Assembly (NCBI GenBank): GCA_009268125.1 | Contig: WBOU01000004.1 | Location: 344,136-408,135, forward strand | DNA from: Chloroflexia bacterium SDU3-3 | Lineage (GTDB): Bacteria > Chloroflexota > Chloroflexia > Chloroflexales > Roseiflexaceae | DNA length: 64,000 nucleotides | Reading direction: 5' to 3' | Position numbers and translations under genes: made by a program | Part shown: positions 16,844 through 24,161 of the stretch, one piece after another | Layout: every line of letters starts with the position of its first letter | Position numbering within the stretch: the stretch's first letter is position 1 | The notes under the pieces: model-generated | Told to the model about the DNA's origin: nothing | Database searches by the model: none | Seen by the model: only the letters and a program-made list of their open reading frames with translations

Positions 16844-17218
16844 ATGACAGTGAATGTTGGAGGCGCTATGGTCATCACACACAAGGCGTATAATCGAGTC
16901 GATCTCCTCTCGATCGAGGGCCGCATGGATGCGGCCAGCGCACCGCAGTTCAAGCAGCAGATCGACGAGCTGTTCGAGCAGGGGCGCTACCGGATCGTCA
17001 TCGATATGGCCAAGCTCGCCTATATCGCCAGCCCCGGCCTGCGTGTGCTGATCGAGGCACGCAAGCGGGCGCGCGATCTGAAGCTGCCGGACCTGGATGG
17101 CGGCGACATCCGGATCGTGAACCTGCCCGGCAACATCAAAGAGGTGTTCGACCTCACCGGGTTCACCTCGCTGTTCGAGATCTACGACGACGTGACCGAA
17201 GCAGTTGGATCGTTCTAG
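16844..17218 (+). CDS. STAS-domain anti-sigma factor antagonist (SpoIIAA/RsbV type)
   Basis: 124 residues, or 116 from the in-frame ATG at 16868, which fits RsbV-type proteins better because GGAGG lies about 5 bases before it. A single STAS domain has the phospho-acceptor region YIASPGLRVL and VFDLTGF near the end. In partner switching the unphosphorylated form binds the anti-sigma kinase and frees the sigma factor. The kinase-STAS fusion follows 21 bp later and a PP2C-type phosphatase after that, so all three steps of the switch are encoded together. The target sigma factor is not nearby. Confidence 0.88.
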   Translation: MTVNVGGAMVITHKAYNRVDLLSIEGRMDAASAPQFKQQIDELFEQGRYRIVIDMAKLAYIASPGLRVLIEARKRARDLKLPDLDGGDIRIVNLPGNIKEVFDLTGFTSLFEIYDDVTEAVGSF

Positions 17219-17239
17219 GATCAAAAGGCGGCGCGAGCG

Positions 17240-18031
17240 ATGTTTGACACCACCACCCACCAAGGATTCGCATCGCTCGCGTTCCACCCCCAACATACTA
17301 TGGAATCGCTGATCGTTCCCGCAACGCTCGACTCGCTCGAGTCCATCAGCCAGTTCGTCTCGCGCGCCACTGGCCAGGTGGGCTTCGACGATCACGCCGC
17401 GTGGCAGGTGCAGCTGGCCGTGGACGAGGCCGCCACCAACATCATCCAGCACGGCTATGATGGCGAGTCGCGGGGGACCATCGAGCTAGAGTGGCGGCTG
17501 ATCGACGGCTGCACGCTCGAGATCAGCCTGCGCGACCACGGGCGGCGCTTCGACCCCAACCAGGTGCCCTCGCCCAACATCACCGCCCCACTTGAGGAGC
17601 GCGCCCCAGGCGGCCTGGGCATCTTCCTGATGAACCAGCTGATGGACACGGTGGAGTACACCCACAGCGCCACCTACGGCAACACGCTGGTGATGACCAA
17701 GCGGCTGGCGAACACCGGCGCGAACGTGCAGGTGTTCGCGCTCAGCGGGCGCCTGGATGCGGTGGCCAGCCAGCACGCGCTGGAGCGACCGCTGGCGGCG
17801 ATCGCCTCGGGGGCCAACCGCGTGCTGCTCGACATGGCCGAGGTCACCTTTATGTCCAGCAGCGGGCTGCGGGCGCTGCTGCTGCTGCGCAAAGATCTGC
17901 TGGCCCACGGCGGCGAGCTGCGGCTGTGCGAGATGCGCGACCATGTGTACGAGGTCTTCCTCCTGACCGGCTTCACCCAGGTCTTCACCATCCACCAGAC
18001 CCGCGAGGAGGCCCTGGCGGCATTTAGATAG
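17240..18031 (+). CDS. Fused anti-sigma kinase (RsbW/SpoIIAB type) and STAS antagonist
   Basis: 263 residues. Residues about 20-155 are a GHKL ATPase with N-box VDEAATNIIQHGYD, RDHGRRFDP and G-box PGGLGIFLMNQLMD. Residues about 162-262 are a STAS domain with acceptor region TFMSSSGLRALL. A serine kinase and its usual protein substrate on one chain would allow cis phosphorylation or act as a built-in decoy. The start may be 17240 or the in-frame ATG at 17300 (MESLIVPA), where kinase similarity begins. The GTG of the phosphatase gene follows 8 bp after the stop, so the three genes form one operon. Confidence 0.87.
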   Translation: MFDTTTHQGFASLAFHPQHTMESLIVPATLDSLESISQFVSRATGQVGFDDHAAWQVQLAVDEAATNIIQHGYDGESRGTIELEWRLIDGCTLEISLRDHGRRFDPNQVPSPNITAPLEERAPGGLGIFLMNQLMDTVEYTHSATYGNTLVMTKRLANTGANVQVFALSGRLDAVASQHALERPLAAIASGANRVLLDMAEVTFMSSSGLRALLLLRKDLLAHGGELRLCEMRDHVYEVFLLTGFTQVFTIHQTREEALAAFR

Positions 18032-18039
18032 GGGTTGCT

Positions 18040-21000
18040 GTGCGGCGCGAGAGCTGGCTGATCATCTACTGCGTATGCGCTGGCGCACTGGGCTGGGTGC
18101 TGCTGCTGGCCCAGCCCCTCCACCCCACCTCACCCCAGCTGCTCTGGCTGCTGGCCCTGGCGCTGCTGGTGGAGAGCACCGGGTTCCGCGCCCCGCCCGC
18201 CGACTCGGTGAGCCTGGTGGGCGTGGTGCTGCTGACCGCCGCGCTGGTGCTCGGCCCCGCCGATGGCGCGCTGCTGGCGGCGCTCTCGGGCCTGGTGTTC
18301 GGCACGGCCGCCCCGCTGTTCTACCGCCGCGCCAAGACGCCCTTCTACATCTTCGCCAGGCCCTTCCTGCGCAGCGGCGTGCGCGCCCTGGGCGTGCTGG
18401 GCAGCTACGGCGCGGCCAGCGCGCTGGCCGGCCCCGCGCCCAGCCTGCTGGCCCAGCTGGTGGCACTGCTGGTCTGCTACCCCGCGATCATCCACCTCAA
18501 CCGCGTGATCCGCGAGTACATCCAGGGCGGCCCCACCGGCGTGGGCATCTGGTGGCGCTCGACATGGCGCTCCTCGCTCAGCACCGAGCTGCTGCCGCTG
18601 CCGATCGCATGGCTGGGCGCGGCGATCTACCTGCGGCTGGGCAGCCTCTACATGCTGCTGGCGGGCGCGGGCCTGTTCGTGGTGGGGCTGACGGTGCGCC
18701 GCGCCACCCGCCAGGTGCAGAGCCAGCGCCGCTCGGTGCAGGAGCTGGCCCTGCTGAACCAGGTGAGCCGCGCGATCATCCGCGCCGACATGGACGTGGG
18801 CGAGCTGTGCGAGCTGATCTACCGCGAGGCTTCCAAGCTCGTCGACACATCCTCATTCCACCTGGGCCTGTTCGCGGCCCAGGGCGACCAATATACCCTG
18901 GTGGTGCGCGTGCAGCAGCGGGTGCGGCTCGATCCGATCAGCATGGATCTGCCTATGGGCGACGGGATCGTGGGCTGGATGCGCGAGACCGGGCAGTCGC
19001 TGCTGGTGGAGGATTTCGAGCTGGAGATGGAGAAGCTGCCCGCCCGCCCGCGCTACCAGAGCGATCACCCGCCGCGCTCGGGCATCTACGTGCCGCTGAG
19101 CGATGGCGAGCACGTGATCGGCACCATCTCCATCCAGAGCTACCGGCCCCGCGCCTTTGACATCAACGACATGCGCATGCTCTCGCTGATCGCCGACCAG
19201 GCGGCGGTGGCCATCTCCAAGGCCCGCGTGTTCGACCAGGCCTCCAAGCGCGCGCGCCAGCTGCAGGCCATCCACAGCGTTGGCGAGCAGATCACCGCCA
19301 TCCTCGACATGGATGAGCTGCTGCCCTCGGTGGTGAGCCTCATCCGCGAGCGCTTCGGCTACCACCCCGTCCACATCTTCTCGATCGAGCCAGATGGCCG
19401 CCTGCTATTCCGCGCCTCCACCGCCGAGTCCGAGGGCCGCAGCCGCCTGACCATGCTGCACACCGGCCAGGGCCTGATCGGCGTGGCCGCGCAGAGCAGC
19501 ATGCCGCTGCTGGTGAACGACGTGGCCGCCGACCCGCGCTACATCAGCGACGACCCGAACACATGCGCCGAGCTGGCCGTGCCGCTGCGCTTCGGCGCGC
19601 AGAACCTGGGCGTGCTGGATGTGCAGAGCGACACCGCCAACGCCTTCACCAACGACGACATGTTCATCATGCAGACGCTGGCTGGCCAGATCGCGGTGGC
19701 GATCGAGAGCGCCCGCGCCTTCCAGGCCCAGCGCGAGGAGGCCTGGACGCTCAACGCGCTGCTGCAGGTGGCCGAGAATCTGGCCCGCGCATCCACGCTG
19801 GAAGATCTGCTGCCCACGATCGTGCGGCTGCCCCCGCTGCTGCTGGGCTGCACCCGCTGCTACTGCTGGGAGTGGGATGCCGCCCACGGCCACTTCGCGC
19901 CGCTGGCCGCCTACGGCCTAGCCGACGACCAGCGCAAGCGCTTCTTCGCCACGCTGCTCGACGATGCCTCGGCCCCCATGCTGGCCGAGGCCCGCGACAG
20001 CGCGGGGCTGGTGGCCGCATGCAACGTCGAGGCCGACATGCGCCGCCTGCCCTCGGTGGTGGAGCTGGGCGGCGGCACTCTGGTGGCCCACGCGCTGATG
20101 GCCCGCAACCTGCCGCTGGGCGCGCTGGTGCTCGACTACGAAAGCCCCCGCCACGATCTGCCGCCGCGCACCCAGGCCATGATCACCGGCATCGCCAACC
20201 AGATCGCCTCGGCGCTGGAGGCCGCCTTCCTAGCCATCGACGCCGCCCAGGCCGCCCACCTGGAGGAGGAGCTGCGCGTGGCCCGCGAGATCCAGACCGC
20301 GCTGCTGCCCTCCGAGGTGCCGCACATCCCCGGCTGGGGCATCGCCGCCGACTGGCGCTCGGCGCGGCTGGTGGGCGGCGACTTCTACGACTTCTGGCCG
20401 CTGCACGGCCCCGACCACCAGCCCCAGATCGAACAGGCCGCGCCCATCCTGGGCCAGAGCGAGAAGCTGGGCTTTGTGATCGCCGATGTGTCGGACAAAG
20501 GCGTGCCCGCCGCCATGTTCATGGCGCTCTCGCGCAGCCTGGTGCGTGCCGCCGCCCTGGATGGATCCTCGGCCAGCACCGCGCTGATGCGCGCCAACCG
20601 CTGGATCACCCGCGACTCCGACTCGGCCATGTTTGTGACCCTGTTCTACGGCATCTTGGAGCTGCAGACCGGCTGCATGCGCTTCTCGTGCGCGGGGCAC
20701 AACCCGCCGCTGCTGGTGCGCGCCGACGGCAGTGTGGAGGAGCTGAAGACGCCCGGCATCGCCCTGGGTGTGCTGGAGGAGGCGCGGCTCTATGAGACGG
20801 CGGTCGACTTCCACCCCGGCGATGTGCTGGTGTGCTACACCGACGGCATCACCGAGGCGATCAACAACGCCGACGAAGAGTTCGGCGTGCCCCGGCTCAC
20901 CGAGGTCATCCGCCAGCAGCGCGAGGCCAGTGCCGACGCCATCCGCCGCGCCATCGGCGAGGCCCTGGGCCGCTTCACCGAGGGCCGCCCGCCCTTCGAC

Positions 21001-21042
21001 GACATCACAATGGTGATCATCAAGCGCGAGCCTACGGCCTAG
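18040..21042 (+). CDS. Membrane GAF-GAF-GAF-SpoIIE (PP2C) phosphatase
   Basis: 1000 residues from a GTG start. About 1-220 is a polytopic membrane region. About 235-390, 405-560 and 575-730 look like three GAF domains. A coiled segment (LEEELRVAREIQTALLP) leads into the SpoIIE/RsbU-type PP2C phosphatase (about 760-1000) with VGGDFYDF, FVIADVSDKGVPAAMFMALSR, CAGHNPPLL, CYTDGITEA and DDITMVII, so all metal-binding acidic residues are visible. It would dephosphorylate the upstream STAS proteins in response to membrane and ligand signals. There is only 8 bp between it and the kinase-STAS gene. Confidence 0.9.
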   Translation: MRRESWLIIYCVCAGALGWVLLLAQPLHPTSPQLLWLLALALLVESTGFRAPPADSVSLVGVVLLTAALVLGPADGALLAALSGLVFGTAAPLFYRRAKTPFYIFARPFLRSGVRALGVLGSYGAASALAGPAPSLLAQLVALLVCYPAIIHLNRVIREYIQGGPTGVGIWWRSTWRSSLSTELLPLPIAWLGAAIYLRLGSLYMLLAGAGLFVVGLTVRRATRQVQSQRRSVQELALLNQVSRAIIRADMDVGELCELIYREASKLVDTSSFHLGLFAAQGDQYTLVVRVQQRVRLDPISMDLPMGDGIVGWMRETGQSLLVEDFELEMEKLPARPRYQSDHPPRSGIYVPLSDGEHVIGTISIQSYRPRAFDINDMRMLSLIADQAAVAISKARVFDQASKRARQLQAIHSVGEQITAILDMDELLPSVVSLIRERFGYHPVHIFSIEPDGRLLFRASTAESEGRSRLTMLHTGQGLIGVAAQSSMPLLVNDVAADPRYISDDPNTCAELAVPLRFGAQNLGVLDVQSDTANAFTNDDMFIMQTLAGQIAVAIESARAFQAQREEAWTLNALLQVAENLARASTLEDLLPTIVRLPPLLLGCTRCYCWEWDAAHGHFAPLAAYGLADDQRKRFFATLLDDASAPMLAEARDSAGLVAACNVEADMRRLPSVVELGGGTLVAHALMARNLPLGALVLDYESPRHDLPPRTQAMITGIANQIASALEAAFLAIDAAQAAHLEEELRVAREIQTALLPSEVPHIPGWGIAADWRSARLVGGDFYDFWPLHGPDHQPQIEQAAPILGQSEKLGFVIADVSDKGVPAAMFMALSRSLVRAAALDGSSASTALMRANRWITRDSDSAMFVTLFYGILELQTGCMRFSCAGHNPPLLVRADGSVEELKTPGIALGVLEEARLYETAVDFHPGDVLVCYTDGITEAINNADEEFGVPRLTEVIRQQREASADAIRRAIGEALGRFTEGRPPFDDITMVIIKREPTA

Positions 21043-21054
21043 CCCCGCACCACC

Positions 21055-21579
21055 ATGCACACGATCAAAAAATACGCCAACCGCAAGCTCTACCACACCG
21101 CGCTGAAGCAGTACATCACACTCGATGGGATCTCGACGCTGGTGCGTCGAGGCGAGCCGGTGGAAATTATTGACAATGAGACTGGCCAGAACATCACCGC
21201 GCAGATCCTGGCCCAGGTGGCGCTGGGCGGGCCTAGCCCGCTGCCCATCGCGGTGCTCACCAGCCTGATCCAGGCCGGAAACGACACGCTCAGCGGGCTG
21301 CGCCGTACCCTGGCCAGCGCCATCGGCGGCGGCGACGAGGTGGATGAGGAGATCGCGCGGCGTCTGGATGCGCTAGTGCACAGCGGCGCGATCGCCCCCG
21401 ACGAGCACGAGCGCATGCTGGCCCTGCTGGCCCCGCACCGCGCGCCCGCCGCCAGCCCGCCGTCCATGCTGCCCAGCGCCAGCGACATCGAGCGCCTGCG
21501 CGAGCAGATCGACGCCCTGGCCGCGCTGGTCGGCCAGCTGCAGGCCGAGCGCGGGCGCAGGCAGCCGCCCGAGGTGTAA
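21055..21579 (+). CDS. PHB/PHA-accumulation regulator-type DNA-binding protein (PhaR N-domain)
   Basis: 174 residues. The first 60 match the PHB/PHA accumulation regulator DNA-binding domain: IKKYANRKLYHTALKQYITL, then GEPVEIIDNETGQNITAQIL. The middle and the Pro/Ala linker are not recognisable, and the C-terminus (about 140-170) looks like a short coiled coil. It starts 12 bp after the phosphatase gene and is probably in the same transcript. No PHA synthase is in the window, so a polymer-storage role is not supported locally; a link to the sigma switch is equally possible. Confidence 0.83.
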   Translation: MHTIKKYANRKLYHTALKQYITLDGISTLVRRGEPVEIIDNETGQNITAQILAQVALGGPSPLPIAVLTSLIQAGNDTLSGLRRTLASAIGGGDEVDEEIARRLDALVHSGAIAPDEHERMLALLAPHRAPAASPPSMLPSASDIERLREQIDALAALVGQLQAERGRRQPPEV

Positions 21580-21587
21580 AACAAAAA

Positions 21588-21614
21588 GGGCGTGGGGCAG
21601 CTTGCCCCACGCCC
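21588..21614. terminator. Bidirectional terminator between convergent genes
   Basis: Perfect 12-bp stem (21588-21599 with 21603-21614), 3-base loop, with AAAAA just left of it that serves as a U-run for the minus-strand gene. Confidence 0.8.
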
Positions 21615-21630
21615 GCTGCGACCCCAGCGA

Positions 21631-23592
21631 CTAGTTGCGCGAGCGCGTGAACTGGGCCAGCCCGCCCATCTGCCGCTCGCGGTACACGATCTGCCCGCCC
21701 ACCTTCTGGATGGCGTAGGCGAAGCCGCTCTCCAGATCAGCGTAGGTCGAGACCCCCGCCATCACCACACCCAGCTGCACGATCGTCTGCGCCACGGCGG
21801 GCGTGATGCCCACCACGATCACCTCGGCCCCCAGCAGCTGCGCCGCCTGGGCCGCCTGCAGGATATGGTTGGCCACGCTGGTGTCCACCACCGTCACGCC
21901 GGTGATGTCAATGATCACCACGCGGGCGTGGCGCTCGCTGATCGCGCCCAGCATCGTCTCCACGAACTCGGCGGCGCGCTGGGTGTCCATCGTGCCCACC
22001 AGCGGTACGATCAGGATCTCGCGCGCGATCGGGATGACGGTGCTCGACAGCTCGCTGATCGTGCGCAGCATCTGCTCCTGGCGCTGGTAGGCCTCCTCGA
22101 TCTCCTTGGCGCGGCGCTCCAGCTGGCTGAACAGGCGGGCGTTCTCGATCACCATGGCCATGGCCCCGGCGATCCGCTCGATCAGCGAGAGGTCGTGGCG
22201 GCTGCAGGCGTCGGGCTGCGGGCTGGCCAGGCGGATGGCCCCAAACACGGTACCGTGGATGAGCAGCGGCACCAGCACGCTGGTCTGCACCTCGCCGCTC
22301 TCGCGCTGCACCAGCGTGCGCCCGGTGTTGAACACCTGGGCCAGCGGCGAGGCCGCATCGAGGGTGGCGCGCCGCTCGACCACGCCCTCATCGCCAGCAT
22401 CAGCCATGCCGATCATGGTCAGCACCAGCTTCTTGCCGCGCGCCCGGATGCGCTCGCGCAGGCTGATGTCGGGCTTCTGCCGGTCGGTGTCGTGCAGGTA
22501 GTCGGCCAGGGCGATCGACCAGTCGGTCGGCTCCAGCGTCACCACATCCACGCCGGTGTTCAGCACGCGGTCGTCGGGCAGCGTATCCAGCGCGCGCTCC
22601 TCGCCATCGGTCAGGATGCGGGCCAGCAGCTCGATGCACTGGTAGCCCATCGAGAACTCGCGCTGGGCGATGGTGGCCTGGATGGTGCCCTCGCGCAGCA
22701 TGTAGATGGTGTCGGCAGTCACATCGAAGCAGACGATCTTAAACGACTCGTCTTTGCCCGCATGCAGGGCCGCCATGCCCCAGTTCGGGCCGTTCGAGCC
22801 GCACGCGCCAAACGCCCCGGCCAGCATCGGGTAGTCTGCCAGGGTCTGGCACGAGCGCTGGAGCCCCAGGTGGGCGTCGTGCTCCTCCTCGAAGGGCGGC
22901 AGGATGCGGATGGGCACGCCGGCGATCCCAGCCTCTAGCCCCATCATGCGGTCGATCGAGTTCTCGGTCATGGCCGAGTCGATCGACGCGCCGATCAGGC
23001 CGCCCTTGGGCAGCAGCCGGGCCAGCACATCGCCCGCCAGCACGCCCGCCTGGTAGTTGTCGGTGCCCACGTAGGCCAGGGCGGCGCTCTTGGGCAGCGG
23101 CGGGGTGTCGAAGGCGATCGCGGGCACGCGGCGGGCGGCAGCGGCGGAGAACTTCGGCTCGGCCAGGGCCGCGTCGATCGGCGCGATCGCCACGCCGTGC
23201 GAGCCATCGGCCAGCGCCGCGTCGAACAGGCGCAGCTGATCGTCGCTGCTGCCCGCCACATAGCGCAGCTCCACACCTAGGTCGCGAGCCGCCGTCGCCG
23301 CGCCGCGCCGCACATTGCTCCAGTAGCGGCTGCTCACCGTGCCAGTCACGCGAAAATCACGCAGCTGCCCGCCCTCATCCAGCAGCGAAAGCTCGATAGC
23401 GCTCCAGTGGGTGGCGGGAAGCACGCTTTTGATGCCGCCCTCAAGAATCCGTACGACATCCTCAATACTGGCCGATGCGGTGACAACATCTAGCACATCG
23501 GTGAGCAGGCGGATCTCCTGCGCGGCGTGGGCAAGGTCGCGGTACAGCTCCGAACGCTCAGTGGTGGTGGCAAAGGCAAGTGCGGCTTCCAT
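21631..23592 (-). CDS. Cytosolic sensor: periplasmic-binding-protein-like domain + GAF + RsbR-type STAS
   Basis: 653 residues from ATG 23592. After a helical N-terminus (1-45) comes a type-1 periplasmic binding fold (about 75-355; AGSSDDQLRLFDAALADG, VGTDNYQAGVLAGDVL, GLEAGIAG) of the kind used by sugar ABC transporters, yet no signal peptide is present. A GAF-like domain (about 375-485) follows, then a coiled linker (RRAKEIEEAYQRQEQML) and a STAS domain (about 520-630). The STAS segment has VVDTSVANHILQAAQAAQLLGA and PAVAQTIVQLG, the RsbR pattern with both threonines (about 571 and 603) that RsbT-type kinases phosphorylate. It is probably a stressosome-like scaffold with a small-molecule sensor. 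The frame extends 61 codons further upstream, through poorly conserved sequence. Confidence 0.88.
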   Translation of the reverse strand: MEAALAFATTTERSELYRDLAHAAQEIRLLTDVLDVVTASASIEDVVRILEGGIKSVLPATHWSAIELSLLDEGGQLRDFRVTGTVSSRYWSNVRRGAATAARDLGVELRYVAGSSDDQLRLFDAALADGSHGVAIAPIDAALAEPKFSAAAARRVPAIAFDTPPLPKSAALAYVGTDNYQAGVLAGDVLARLLPKGGLIGASIDSAMTENSIDRMMGLEAGIAGVPIRILPPFEEEHDAHLGLQRSCQTLADYPMLAGAFGACGSNGPNWGMAALHAGKDESFKIVCFDVTADTIYMLREGTIQATIAQREFSMGYQCIELLARILTDGEERALDTLPDDRVLNTGVDVVTLEPTDWSIALADYLHDTDRQKPDISLRERIRARGKKLVLTMIGMADAGDEGVVERRATLDAASPLAQVFNTGRTLVQRESGEVQTSVLVPLLIHGTVFGAIRLASPQPDACSRHDLSLIERIAGAMAMVIENARLFSQLERRAKEIEEAYQRQEQMLRTISELSSTVIPIAREILIVPLVGTMDTQRAAEFVETMLGAISERHARVVIIDITGVTVVDTSVANHILQAAQAAQLLGAEVIVVGITPAVAQTIVQLGVVMAGVSTYADLESGFAYAIQKVGGQIVYRERQMGGLAQFTRSRN

Positions 23593-24110
23593 AGCAGTGT
23601 TTTGTTTTCCTATGCTACTGGTTGATCGCGGGTGATCGGCGCGCTGATGCGCAGGTGCACTCAGCGCACGCCCGGCGTGGGCGAGCCACAGGCGGGCGCA
23701 ACGGGCAGCCAGCAGCCGCAGGCGCAGCGATACGGCGGGGGAAAAAGGTAGGTGGCAAAGTCCGTCGTTGGGCATACGAACGCCCAGGTGGCGCGATGGC
23801 GGCTTCGTGCTGGAATAGTATGTCTATGTTCCATAGCCAACAGACATGGTCGCTATATAGTGGAGCGCGTCTATTGTAGCACAATCGCTAGAGCATGAGA
23901 ACAGCTGTATTCGCTATCATTTCTACGAGCGCGCGCAATAGATCGCTTCCCAGCGCACAATCCGCAGGTACAGTGAGGCACAGGCCAGCAAGTGCGCGGT
24001 AGCATTTTGTTAACATTCGAGGCTCGGGGGCAGTGGCCGCTAGGCACCGCCAAGAGGCCCATGGCTATGGTATGCGCCAGATGCCCGATTGACTGCAGAG
24101 CACGCAAAAA
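23593..24110. other. Intergenic region
   Basis: About 520 bases between two minus-strand genes. The right part (about 23800-24010) is less GC-rich than its surroundings and should contain the promoter of the sensor gene. No RNA gene, repeat or conserved open frame could be supported. Confidence 0.4.
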
Positions 24111-24143
24111 AGCGGCCCGATCCGTTCTGGATCGAGCCGCTTG
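24111..24143 (-). terminator. Intrinsic terminator of the glycosidase gene
   Basis: Inverted repeat AAGCGGC...GCCGCTT with an inner GATCC/GGATC pairing. On the minus strand it is followed by TTTTTT (24105-24112 region), 18 bases after the stop. Confidence 0.85.
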
Positions 24144-24161
24144 GCAGGTTCGCCATCTTCG

